Below are positions 51,003-62,588 of a stretch of 64,000 bases of DNA, piece after piece. The DNA is from Didymella arachidicola (taxonomy: Eukaryota > Ascomycota > Dothideomycetes > Pleosporales > Didymellaceae). Position 1 is the first letter of the stretch. Each line of letters begins with the position of its first letter. Below the pieces are notes generated by a model. It was not told the DNA's origin and made no database searches. It worked only from the letters and a program-made list of their open reading frames with translations. The stretch spans positions 1,116,001 through 1,180,000 of the forward strand of contig CM049998.1 of assembly GCA_016630955.3 (NCBI GenBank), given 5' to 3'. A program made the position numbers and the translations under genes.

Positions 51003-54000
51003 ATGCGCAAGAAGGTGACCATTGCAGCCATGGCCGATGGAGACCTTGCCAATCTGCCGGAAGTCTCGCCTTCTTCTGCAAACCTCCAACCACAAAAAAA
51101 TGAGTTCCCTCGATCTGTAAAGCTTCTTAGTGGCGCGGCCCGCAGCACTGCACAGAAGCTTCATGCCATCAATTACCTGCAGAGAAGTTCTTCAGTCGTG
51201 ACTGAGCTGATACTAGAGATCAATGCTCTCGCTACGATTCTATCTGGTCTAGAGGACGATCTGCTGCTTGGAGGTGTCTCAGGAGCCACAGATCGGATGC
51301 CAATGTGGACCAAAGAGCACCATAAAAACCTCACGTCTTCGATGGAAGAATGCGATGACGTTCTGTGGACTCTCTGTCGCACAGCGCGGACAGCTGACGA
51401 AGAGTTCCGGATTGTGGCGAGTCAGAAGAAAGCAAACGACTACATGGAGCATTTCCAGTTGGACGACGGAACCCAGGTGTTGGAGACCATTGTGAGGTGT
51501 TCCCATCTTGTTTCGAAGACGATAGTCTTAGTTCGACATACCGCGTTGTCCCGGATCGAAAGTCTGTAAGTTCTTCCGCTTCCTATTGAGAGAATGCACA
51601 CTAATCACCTCACAGCAGCGACGACGAGATTCAGGAGCTGCTTCGTCTCACTCAGGCACTCCAGCATCCTGATCTGCACTCTATATGGGCGCGCAAAGAT
51701 GTTTCATTTGCATCGAGTCAAATGCAGCGATTTTCCCCCACATTCCCCACAGCTTCGGCAACGCGAAGCGAACCCTCCAAAGAAGACACAGCTTCATCCT
51801 CGACCTCACTAGATAAGTGTTCAAAATCGCACGTGAACCCAGTCCTCACACCAGACTGCATCTTGACCAAGCCCCCGGGAAATACACAGCCAAGGGATGT
51901 GACGTTTGCCGAGCCCAGCGTTATCAGACCCACTCCCAGCAGCTCGCTCTTCGCGAACGTCACCTCGAACTCGGGATTTGCCAACTACAGCCAGCCCAAG
52001 TCGAATCTGTTTGGGCCCCGGCCGCCGCATCTTGAAGCTTACATCATCCGTCCAACAGTGCAGAACACCGGCTTTACCAGCACACTGTCATACGAAGATG
52101 AGCCACTACGGCTTCACGACGCAGCAATGCAGGCTCAGTTGCGTAGTCTCGGGCCTGAGTTCTCTATCGTGGACGAACTCTTCAACCTCCATCCACAGCA
52201 ACTCGATTTGATGCAAGGACGGGCTACGACACGTGATGGTGACATCGTCTCCATACAATACGGCAGACCTGTAGATCTGCAAATTGTCGTGGGTTGTATG
52301 CAAGTCAGACCTGCGATATACATCATATCCACTACGACAACCCTTCCTCCGGGGCGCTTCGGACCGTTTCAACAGACACCTCCTACCAACAATTATCTTT
52401 TCCCTGCCGGATCTGGTTCTAGTAATGTTGGCGGTAATCTCTTCGATAAAGCAGTAATCAACTTCCCTGCACCTGAAACTGCACCTAGAAGCCTTTTCGG
52501 CAATCCCGTATCAGGGACTAACCACTCGGCACCTGCACAACCTGCCAATTCATCATCTGGGACAGGTCCCTTCCAAAGCGTCAGGGGCCCACTGATGCAT
52601 ATCTACAACGACTTCCCAGGTGGTGCTGGATCGAGATGCTACTATGCATCGCCAGGCGCATACTCACGCCATCTTCAGGACAAGGGCGAGATCTGCACAC
52701 ACATCGAACCGACCGATTCCAAGGACCAATTTCAGCACCATCAGACCCTTACTGCAAACAAGGAGTGGCATGGCAAAGACCAGTCACTTGAAGAGATCCG
52801 GCTCGCTGACTACAAGGCTGGACGAAGATTCGCTGGCTCAGATCAGGGAAGATCGCTCTTCGCAGGACTCGGAAGTTCTGGATGCGCGTTCCCGCCACCT
52901 ACCGCCGCGGATGCATCGCAGGCAAAGTGGTATCCAAGGCCGCGCAACGGCGATGACACTACATTTCCTCCGTACTATGGTCGACCCGGAGTTTTCGCTG
53001 GCTTTACAGTAGACAACTCTGGGAAAGCGCCGGCGTTTACCAACTCAAGTGTCTGGGGACCTGCAAGTGGTGCGAGCGCTGCTTTCAGACCTGGCTTACC
53101 ACCGTCCTCATCCAACGATAGGCCTTTTGGAACTCAGACACAGTCTTTCCTGGATACAAGTCTCATGTCCAACGCATATGCCGATGAAAAATGTACTGCG
53201 AAGCATACACATAGCCTGTTTTGTCGGACATCGCCAGAAAATGCTGTCAAGTCCGAGACAGCCTCAGCATCTCTTTTTGCAAAGCCACCATTCTCTTCTC
53301 CACCGAAGAATCCACAGCAATCCGTATCCAAGGGACTTACAGAAGATCCGCGCCCACGCTTTGGTCCTGCAGTCGGAGCCTCTGACCCTAGCGATCAGAC
53401 CAAGTGGATTGTGCATTTCCAAGAATTCTGCAAGTCTGAACATCAACATACGATTCTTTGCCGAGTACCACCAGAAGAAGCAGCGAAGGTCAAGAGGGAT
53501 CCGGCGCTTACTTCTACGCAGCCAACAGTCTCTAGGGGCTTCGGACAACCCACTGGTTCGTCTTCAGAGCATCCATTCGCTGCTGCCGCACCGCAACCGT
53601 CCAGCGGGCTCTTTGGTGGTGCTACGAGCAAGTCAGATAATTCGCCTCCCCCTCCTGCCTCTAGAGGCACTCTCTTTGGTGGTGGTGCGCTCCCTTCTCA
53701 GCAGCCTCCCCAGACGTGGCCCCGGGCTCAGTCAAATCATTGTTTTGCCACACAGCCGGACTGCGCCATGTCCGCTCAGCCATCAGACCCTCTAGCACGA
53801 CCTAGCGGCCTGTTCAGCTTTTCAAATCCGTCCGCACCGGTAGCGCATTCCAACGCTTTTGGTCTGATATATCAGACTGCACAGTCCTCCGGTTCTCCGT
53901 CACGACCTCTTGCTGGACTGTTCGCCAACTCAAACCCTTCCTCGTCAAAGCCCGTCACATCGAGTCAGCCGGCTCAAACTGCATCTTCTATTCCAGGTAC

Positions 54001-54347
54001 CACTTCATCCAACGATGCAAATCTGGTGGCGTCAATTTCCCCTTATTCCAGCTCCAGTCAACCAGTGCAAGCGACTGTCGTGACCCCCGGTACAAGCTGG
54101 TTCGGCGGCAGCTTGGGCGCTCCCGCGATCAGCAAGCCCAATGCACTGCAGGATCACCAGTCGAAAGTTGAGAGAGCTCGAGGAACGCAAGAAAGAAGCA
54201 GTGCACGCTGAGACGCTGGCGAGCAGAAACTTTCACGACGACGCTGCACTGATAGAGCTTATCGACTCCGCCAAATCCGCTCCCGTTGACGACGTCATAG
54301 GCGTTCTTGGGAGCGACGATAAGTCTGAGAAGAGGAAGGAAGCTTAG
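51003..54347 (+). CDS. FG-rich nucleoporin-like protein, with apparent frameshift near its 3' end
   Basis: Exon 1 51003..51565 (alternative ATG at 51030, GCAGCCATGG), a 50-nt intron, then exon 2 from 51616. The N-terminal 190 residues are helical (SSSVVTELILEINALATIL). Then come about ten FG dipeptides in low-complexity sequence (SLFG, LFGG, GFGQ, WFGG), and a motif SLEEIRLADYKAGRRF closely resembling the SLEELRLxDY motif of Nup98/Nup116-type nucleoporins. A segment H-x-H-x-L/I-x-CR-x-x-PE-x-A occurs twice (near 53205 and 53440). The frame stops at 54211, but a helical charged continuation (LRELEERKKEAVHAETLASR) is open in the +1-shifted frame to 54347. The frames would join at AAA 54164-54166. 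Genuine nucleoporin status is inferred. Confidence 0.65.
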
Positions 54348-55253
54348 TACAAAGCGGGACTTGCTACTTTTCAAACTCAAGGGTCGTAGACGCCACGTGT
54401 GCAGCGGAGACTAGATCATCTACATAGAAAAGGAAAAAGGGGATGTGGCGGACACTGCAGTCAGATTTGAGAAATGTGATGGAGTGGGTGTCGTGGCGTA
54501 GTTCCACTACGAACTGTACAAATTGAACATCCAGGCTCATAGCGGATAGATCTACATCAGGAGGCCTTGTTTGGTAGTTATAATTCAATCGTAATAGCTC
54601 GCGATTCGCTTGCTTCAACGAGACGTGTAGTACACTACATTGCGCGTCGTGCATCCCCGTGAAGTCCTCGTCGACCTTTTGCCGTGTTTCTCAGCAGCCG
54701 CTGTCGCATTTTGCAAATTCCTGATAAACGGATTGATGTCATCTGGGTTTCATCCGGCCATCACATAATGAAAGGTATTAGGCAGACACCTTCAACATCA
54801 GGCGACTTCTCTAAAGGCAGAATAGCTCCACCGTACCTCATCCTAGACGCTCGATCCATGATGGAAAAACATTCGTGTTGCAAAAATTCCTCCAGGCAAC
54901 TTAGTATACTACTATAGCTCAATGTGGACACTTTCAGCATGCTCCCCTCCAATATGCGCACCGCAGTGCTGCAAACAACCTCCCTCTACCTCGCTTGGAA
55001 ATCCTCGGTCTCTACCTTAACATCAACATGCTCGAGTTATTCCAAGAAGACCAAGCAGTGCGGAGCCTAATGTCGCGTTTGGTGGACAACATCACCGATT
55101 CCGATCCTCCATCACTGGTCCTCATTTACACGTCGAATGAGGACCCCACACCCTGGAGCTGGCACCTACCTCGCACAGCTGTGGTCGGTGATGCAGTATT
55201 AATGGATAATTTGGCTTGAGAGGAGCTTACCGGCCCGACCGAGGCGTAGGGAT
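54348..55253. other. Gene-poor region with short ORF relics
   Basis: Both strands have short open stretches with protein-like content (minus 54654..54364, ending SAAHVASTTLEFEK; plus 54995..55219). None has a convincing start, splice pattern or family. Possibly decayed coding DNA. Confidence 0.35.
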
Positions 55254-55927
55254 ATGGGAGGCTGTCTCTACGAGAATGGTGAGAATGCTGTCTACGAGGA
55301 GAAGATAGTGAAGCGGTGGATCGCCCAAGGTTGTTTCAAGCGCGCTCGCTAAGCGGGTGGAACGTGTTCCTCGAACGGGTGCTGGAAATTACTAGTAGGG
55401 GGTTGTGGTACCATGCCTTTGAGCATGCCTTGGATACGCTGCTGAAGCTGCAGCATCCGAGGAACTTTATGCTGGAGATGGGTGGTGCACGTTGCAGCTG
55501 GGAAGACTCTGTCTGGATTGCAAGGCACATGACTGACCAAAGCACAGTGCATTGCCATGAGCTTCTTCGGAGTCTGAACCTTCTCCATGGTACCTCTAGT
55601 CACGCTAATTGCCTTTTCTGTGTTGCCAGTGCATCGGCAGATGATCTTGGTTGCTGGCACAGATCTTCTGGGGACAGTTCTCGTTACGATGCGTTACGAT
55701 GTTGGTTCGTATCTTTGAAAGCTTGGGTTGAGAAAACTCGCTTCATGTAAGGAATCATAGGCGATTGGACGGAGAGTACTAAGGAGATGGTTGCGGACGA
55801 GCTTCGTGACGATGACTCGGTTGTACAGAAAACTTTAATCAGACTGCGACTTCGTATGGACGAGCTGTGGTGTTTTGTTCGGGGATATGAACACTACATA
55901 TATCTCAACGGCAAATCTACTCGTTAA
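55254..55927 (+). pseudogene. Decayed coding relic, plus strand
   Basis: A frame from 55254 (MGGCLYENGENAVYEEKIVK) ends at 55352. A second frame is open from 55316 and continues to 55927 with a single in-frame stop at 55748-55750; its last part reads DWTESTKEMVADELRDDDSV. Two frames plus one stop suggest a broken gene rather than an active one, although an unrecognised intron could explain part of it. No family assigned. Confidence 0.3.
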
Positions 55928-56157
55928 AAGCAGATTATAGACACTGCAAGCGGGAACCACGGAGTAAATTTTTCTAGCCATACCTTTTGCTAACTCGCTC
56001 AAGTTAATTCACCTACCTCAGATACCGGTCCTTCCACACCGGTCCTAGAGTACTCGTCATCTCGGAATACCGTCGATAGTCCGCTATTCCTTTATCTGCA
56101 CCTGATGCTCTCAGCTCCTCAGCCGTATGATGCGGGTACATTGCTCCTGCACCCCAT
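55928..56157. other. Non-coding spacer
   Basis: AT-rich, no feature seen. Confidence 0.4.
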
Positions 56158-57082
56158 TTATTTTGCTCTATGTCGAGCAAAATGGATGTTTGCTGCCATC
56201 ACTATTTTTTTGGTCAGCACACATGTGGCCAGTTCCAAGGCGTCTGGTAGAGAATCGAGAACAAGCTGGTGTTTACCCGGTTTTGTAAAGATCATGTGTG
56301 CCGACGGAAGTGCGCATAAATTACTCTGATTATCTTTTAGGTAGAAGTGCAGGCACCGGCAGTATGTCTCAATGTGGGTGAGCTCAATGCTCGTCACTCT
56401 CAGTCGAGGTAAGCCCTTGCTCAGATGGTTGAAGAAACTGGGAGAAAAACTACAATGGGACATCGTCGATCATAACTGGAGTGTTTCGAAAAGGTAGTCC
56501 AGCGCTGAGATGTAAGCAGAATAATATACTGTCCATGCGAGTCAGTTACCGAGAATGCTCCTGACTCGTCTCAATTACCTATGGGAACATTGACCTCTAA
56601 AACGAGAGGTAGCTCCTGTAGTGAGGCCCTGTCACTCGGCGGCACTCCGATAAGCTCAAGCGAAGAAAGAGGGTCCAGGATCGTGGGCCAACTACAATCG
56701 TCGCGCACAGCTATTACCAGCTCTTCGAGTAGCTGACCTCGGTATAGCACAGTATTCAAGAAGATTCTGACGGATGTTGCGCAGCGCCGAAGTAGTTCTA
56801 TTGATTTGTAGCACTTTGTGTCTGGGCTTGATGTATGATAATACGATTGCTACTGAATTTAGCTTCGGATCCTTACAGAGCGCTTGGCTGAGAGATGCTG
56901 CGAAAAAACCGTCAGTAATGGAGCCCCTAGCTTCATCGTTGAAATGCCATTGCAGAAGATCTTGCTGGTCCGCTTTCTCAGTCTACCGTGACCCGACGCT
57001 TGCATCCGCTGTTTCTAGATCGGAGAAGAATACCTCCACGGTTACTAGAGACTGGGGGATAGAAATAAGAGATCGAATGTGA
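56158..57082 (-). pseudogene. Decayed leucine-rich (possibly F-box/LRR-like) relic, minus strand
   Basis: Three minus-strand blocks in order but in different frames: 57082 downward (PQSLVTVEVFFSDLETADAS, one in-frame stop), 56759..56571 (LLEELVIAVRDDCSWPTILD, PLSSLELIGVPP) and 56463..56158 (PRLRVTSIELTHIETYCRCL). The leucine spacing and phrases such as PRLRVTSIEL are like the repeat part of fungal F-box/LRR proteins, but no F-box is seen. Frame changes and stops indicate decay. Family is a guess. Confidence 0.3.
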
Positions 57083-57712
57083 GTACCAAGGTGTCTTCAG
57101 GCGATGGTCAGGAGTAACACCAGTTGTCGTCTATTCAGCATCAAGCGAATGTTCTGGGGTTTACTGGTTCCAAGATGATAGACTAACTTCTACTTACTCT
57201 GCGCGCTGGTGACCGGAGGCGCTCGAGTAGGAGATCTTATTCCCACTAAAACTTTAGGCTTTCGACGACTCTGAGCAGTAATTCAGCAGGCAGGTCTGGC
57301 AAAAAAGGCGCCAGTTTGGCGACCTTGGACACATAGCGTTAACCCACACCGATCAATGTTCAGCAAGGGGGTTGTATACGGGCAGCACTAGAAGGTTTAG
57401 TAACTATACGTCAGTAGTGACAGTGAAATGGTCTGAAACGAGGTGACGATGGCAACAGACACAAGCTGGTAAAAGGAGAAGGCGCAAACGAGTCACGACG
57501 AGTCCCAGTACCCTCTATTCTCATTGTCGCCGAGTCTGACTGCAAAATCGACATAGAGAGACTGGCATGCTGAGGGTGTGCCCTGCAGCGTGTGCTGTGA
57601 CGGAATAAAGGTCACTTATTGCAAAGGGTGTGAGTCGTGGAGCGGTTATCATTCAGCACAAGAGCTTTCGTTGATTTGAAGTAGGCCATCACTTTTTGTT
57701 CTTCTGTTTTGT
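57083..57712. other. Intergenic
   Basis: 3' flank of the HMG-CoA lyase gene. No supported feature. Confidence 0.45.
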
Positions 57713-58947
57713 TCACTTCCGCATCTGAGCCAATGTAGCCTTACCGGCACTGCTCTCATTCGGCTTTTCGAGCTCTGCAGAGATCCATTCACCAATCTCT
57801 GACAACTCTTCCATGTTTAATCCAGTGGACATACCCAAGCTGTGGAACAGATGAACCAGATCTTCAGTTGCAACGTTGCCGGTCGCGCCTGGGCTATAGG
57901 GGCAGCCTCCCAACCCACCCACTGCAGCATCGAAGGTGCGGATGCCATGCTCGAGCGCCACTACCGAGTTGACCAAGGCCATACCGTAAGTGTCGTGGAA
58001 GTGCAGGGCGAGATCATGCTTGTCAATACCAGCAGCATCCAGCGTCTTTAGCAGCTTCGCTGTCTTCGGTGCAGTGCCCATGCCCGTCGTATCTGCCACC
58101 GAAATCTCATCTGCACCCATCTCCAACAGACTGATCGCCAGCTCAGCAACCTTGTGTGGGTCAACGTCTGGGCCCTCGTATGGGCATCCAAGAGCGACCG
58201 AGATGTATGCTCGAACCTTTAGGTCCACATCCTTGGCCTTCGACATGACAGGCTCGAAGCGCCTGAGCGACTCTTCTATGGAGCAATTTGTGTTTTTCTG
58301 TGTGAATGACTCGGTCGCCGCTGTGAAGATGGAGATCTCATGCACGGTCCCGCCGGCTGAGCTGGATGTTCGCTCCTTGCCCATGGCTTCGGCGCTTGAT
58401 GTCGCTGACGGCAAAGCGTTGGGGTCCTCCGAAGATGTGTTCAGTGCTGGACCGCCGTCTGGCCCAGGCGATGGTGGTGGCGTCGGATATGCGTCTTGCC
58501 CTGTAGACGACTGCGCGTTCCACAGTTTCAGAAAGTTATCGAACCCCTTCGCATTTGGAAGGAGCCATTGGTACGTGATAGGCACGGGTGATTGAGGTGT
58601 GTTACGGAGAACGTGTTGGAGGATTTCTGACGAGTTTGCCATCTACGAAGACATTAGTATCGAAGCGGAGCACCTTAGATGCCTATTTCTACCTGAGGTG
58701 TCCATTTCGGCGACACAAATGACCCTGCCTCAATGGTCTTCAGCCCGGTACGCGCCAGCCTCTCGACGAGCTCTATCTTCGTCGCCAGAGGGATAGCCTT
58801 CTTCTCATTCTGCAACCCATCTCTTGGCCCAACTTCTACAATCCGTACGGCATCACGGCTAGAGGCGGCCGAGGCAAATGCCCGTCGCTGACACGGGTGC
58901 CGGGCGGCGAGGCGCGCAGAGCGCAGCCAAATAAACTTCGAAGACAT
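57713..58947 (-). CDS. HMGCL: Hydroxymethylglutaryl-CoA lyase, mitochondrial
   Basis: Exons 58947..58693 and 58642..57713 with a 50-nt intron; 394 aa. The basic, Ser/Ala-rich N-terminus (MSSKFIWLRSARLAARHP, then RRAFASAAS) is a mitochondrial targeting signal. Signatures: VEVGPRDGLQNEK with the catalytic Arg, ETGSFVSP-like IEAGSFVSPKWTPQ, metal-ligand His pair in LALHFHDTYGM and the catalytic Cys loop GGLGGCPYSPGATGNVATED. It cleaves HMG-CoA to acetyl-CoA and acetoacetate, the last step of leucine degradation. A Pro/Ser-rich insertion of about 55 residues (129-183) sits between conserved parts of the barrel and is absent from animal and bacterial enzymes. Stand-alone gene here. Confidence 0.93.
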
Positions 58948-59170
58948 AATTTGGGGTAATCACGGAGCAAGCAGGGCAATTGAGGCCTGGATGCGGAAAC
59001 AGTATGGGATAATAGCGTGGTGGTGAGAGCTGCCATCAAGCGATCGACCCAGGATGTGGGGAAGCGTGCCTTGAGCCGAGGGAGCTTGGACGTGGTTCCT
59101 GCAAGCAGCACTTGGGCCTTCCTTGAACCTTCGACAGCCGCGCATCTACAATGCAACTCCCCACAAACTG

Positions 59171-59401
59171 TTACACAACAGAATCTGGATGATTGGAAGA
59201 GCCAGGTGGATTTTGACAGTGCTCCCTTCCCCAGATTTCGGCAGTGCTGTGCGAGGGCACGTACTGGCAGTTGCAGGCTAAGCATTCGGTACCATGTACC
59301 AATGTCGTGGACGAAAAACAGTGCTTGGCATTTGCGACTGCACAGCAAGCTCGAACACGAACGAGAGCCGTGAGCAAGCACAATTGAGCAGAGGACTTCA
59401 T
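59171..59401 (-). CDS. Possible small cysteine-rich secreted protein (76 aa)
   Basis: The frame is open further upstream, but from the Met at 59401 the product begins MKSSAQLCLLTALVRVRACC and looks like a signal peptide ending near AVANA. About 51 residues follow with five Cys (KHCF, TECLACNC, EHC). Two Arg in the hydrophobic stretch weaken the signal-peptide reading. No intron needed. It could be an effector-like protein or a chance ORF; no homologue is recognised. Confidence 0.25.
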   Translation of the reverse strand: MKSSAQLCLLTALVRVRACCAVANAKHCFSSTTLVHGTECLACNCQYVPSHSTAEIWGREHCQNPPGSSNHPDSVV

Positions 59402-60017
59402 CTTTGTTTCCCGGACAACTTGCAGTCCGTTGAAGCTTATGTTACATAAGCCACAAAGCCAGAATCTAGCCAAGAGGAGGTTGGCGCAAATTTTGCTCAC
59501 GGAAAGGCTTTGACATGTGCCTGAGGAATCACCTAATGGACTTTCCGCATGTCGACATCTCAAGTGACCGTGCCCGTCATATGTGACTGCACAGACTTCA
59601 ATTGACAGTGTCAGGAACATGACGCCACTGGATATTTTCACCGCTCTTTCACGAAGAGCAACTTGTCGCGCGACCACCCTCATGGCTCAGCACCGAATGC
59701 GCTCAACGCTGGTCGAGTATCGCGACGCTAACTGCAAGACTGTCCGTGTCGCGACTCTAAATCTTAGAGCGTTGTGGGGTGCAAAAATATCTTTAGCTCC
59801 CATCTCGCTGTACCAGTAGAGCCGGCGTCGAGATAACCCGGCACTTTGCACATTCAATTTCCAAGGTTCCCTCCAGTCGCACGCACCTCAACAAATGCTT
59901 TTGACCACGGAGGGAGTCTCAAAGGAACGTTTCTCGGTGCAGAATGCTATTTTGTGAATATCATACCGGGTAATGGGCAGGATGAGGACGAGGCTCCACG
60001 CAGCGACGTTTGAATTG

Positions 60018-60072
60018 CTCCCGAGTAATACCGGGAGAATTACCCTCGGCCGGGTTTGGGACCCGTCCGAGG
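60018..60072. repeat. Two adjacent strong hairpins
   Basis: First: CTCCCG (60018-60023) pairs with CGGGAG (60032-60037). Second: CCTCGG-C-CGGGT (60044-60055) pairs with ACCCG-T-CCGAGG (60061-60072) around a TTGGG loop, a 12-bp stem with one mismatch. Seen directly; function unknown. Confidence 0.6.
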
Positions 60073-62588
60073 CGCATTTTGGTCTGCTCGCTACGAGATA
60101 TCAGCGCCTGTCCCCACCCAGCATAAATCCAGTAATTTGTCCAGAGCCTGCGATCGTCGTCGAAACAACGTCTGATCGTTGAAGGGTCTCTGCAATCTAT
60201 TTGTACGTTGTGGATCTTCGTCCAGACCACGATAAGAATTATCGGCATCGGGGAACGCTACATATCGTTGCCTACTATGTCGTCGGCAACGCAGGTGCAG
60301 AGCGGCTGCCGACATGACACCGTGAGACTCATCGAGTCAAGCTCTGAGAAAGTGCAGCGATGGACTGGGCTCAGGATCCACGGAAGATTCCTTCCCGGCC
60401 GAGCAATGCAAAGCACGCAAGGCAATTCTGGTCTAAATTTACAAGAGGCTTCGAGAAGTCCACCAAGAGCCTCGCCGCCGCTCTGCAGGCATGGCTCTTG
60501 TTTCCCCAGAGTTCAAACTCTACCCCGCGCACACTTGAAGACACCAGTGTCGTTGGGCGTCACTGCTCCAGGAACACACGGCTAGCAAAAGGAGACCTGG
60601 GGAAGAAACCTTGTCTAGTAGACACGATGTGCCTCCTGACGGGACGTGTCTGAGTGCTTGTTACCTACAAAAAACTGCTGAGTGGGTGGAGCAAGGCTGT
60701 AGCATACACGAGCGCCAAAGTGGTATCTCTGGCCGATGCGTGTCACTTGGCTTCAACGGCACGTACACGGCTACCAAAGCGGAAAACTTACGGTTCAATC
60801 ATCGGTCAGAAGAGCGAGCCGTCGAAAGAAAGTTCTGAGAGGGCGCATCTAGGTAAACGCGCCGTTCTGAAGGAGATTGTTTGTTAGGGTGTAGGTTAGG
60901 GCAGCCATGCGCCAGTGCTGCATGAAACCAGCCGTTCACTGGAGATGAGCGCCAACCAAGAAACCAAGATACCCGCAGCCTGAGCAGTAGCAGCGGAGTG
61001 GTACTCAGCCACCCGGCATTGGCTGCTCGATAGAAAGATCGCCGGGTGGAGCACTTCTCATGACAGTCGCAAATCTTTCGCGGGACCGACCTGAGACATT
61101 TTAGGAGTACAGCGTGCGTGGAGTCGTGGGCTGTGACAACGACAGGCAGTGAGCTCCATCAACTGTGATGTCGCTGCTGCGCAGCCACTGCTGATGCCAG
61201 TTGCGCGTGTGGAGGGCTGCATTGCTTGCACAAGTTGCCATGATCATATCTTATTCACATCAGGCCCGCATGGGTGTTATCAAAGTCAGCAGCAACCCAC
61301 GAGAGCGGTTCGCCAAGAGCTTTCTGCGGAGCACGAACAGCGCATGCAGGGCCGGGCGACAGACATCGTTGGCAGACCAGCAGACAACCCAGGCGTTACG
61401 TGCATCGTCTGCATCATTCCTGCTACTTCCCGCGGCCCCCTCGATGTCATCGCAATATCCTCATCTGGATCTGCGCTTCATCGCTCAACGTCTGTTCGCG
61501 CGTGCAGCCGCTCGCGTGCGTCCTGTTGCAGATTGCATCACGTTCACAAACACCACCAGTTGTGCGGCAGAAATCCTCCTCTCGCGCAAGAATCAACGGC
61601 CGGTGTTTGTCGCGGGGTGATGACGGTGAAGAGCAGCCGTCTCTTTAACCTCGCCTCGCCCGCTCGGAAGGCTTTCGCCTTGGCGGACGCTTTACAGCGG
61701 GCGGCTTTCGCTGTGTCCTCCAAGTGGTGAGCGCCTGGCGCTGCTATCTTCTACACAGCTTCGGTGCAGCTTCGAAACGGTGTCTCGGTCGGCTCCGTTT
61801 CTCACCTGCTTGCCGGTCATTCGCTGACGATCTGACGCTGCCCGCGGCGGACCTGACGCTATTAGCGGTAGCTTTGCAGAAGCTTGCCAGCCGAGCAGGG
61901 CCCATTGAGCCCTTCCTTGCCAGCATACCCGGTGCAATTCTCTGAATGGCTGAACTTGCAGGTTGCTCCGAAGCTAGCAGCCGGTAGTAGATCATATCCA
62001 CCACGAGTTCTGATTGGTGGACGCTCCGTGGCGTCCAGCCTTCAAAGTCCTGCAGGTGAACCACTGTCGCCATCCACAATCCATGCTTCTGACCGGGGTG
62101 CAACACCTATTCCACGATGTAACCCGACCAACAATCCACTCGGGACTGTAATTCGCCGTCCGTGTGTGGGGTGTAGTAGGGGTTGCCAGACCAAAGCCTC
62201 GTAGCGGCTGCTTCGAACATGCGGGCACCCGGCCGACTCGCTGCAGGCTTCAACCTTCATGCACATCTCAAGATGACCCTCCCTCCGCTCATAGTATCCT
62301 AGCGTCCAGTTTGCCGCGGTATTTTGCATCCTACATCTTGGCACACCGACAGGCCCCTGCCAGCTAGAGCCCTGACCTTATCATCTTGGGGGACCAAGCT
62401 TCTACCCTTACCCGTCGAGAGCCAAATAATACTTACCCACCTTGATGCGCCTCTCTATGCTTCATTCAGAATTGCCCCTCGTCCATTTGTCTATCTTTCT
62501 TACACATACCTTGCACGACACTCGACTACAGATGCACCATTGTTAGCACTTGTAACGACCACTATCACCACTACTCATATCACCCATC

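Larger units (their letters stand above)
58948..62588. other. Long intergenic region upstream of the Zn2Cys6 regulator
   Basis: About 3.6 kb. Apart from a possible small secreted-protein ORF and a pair of hairpins (listed separately) I see no gene. Part is probably the promoter and long 5' leader of the regulator gene, which is usual for fungal developmental transcription factors. ORFs such as 61149-61730 have no recognisable protein. Confidence 0.5.

Noticed and set aside
55254..55352. EEKIVKRWIAQGCF resembles the winged-helix region of NLR-type proteins
   Set aside because: Only about 14 residues match the style; no P-loop, no neighbouring NB-ARC motif, so not claimed as an NLR.
61149..61730. 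193-aa plus-strand ORF
   Set aside because: Three overlapping frames of equal length, no start context, no recognisable protein content.
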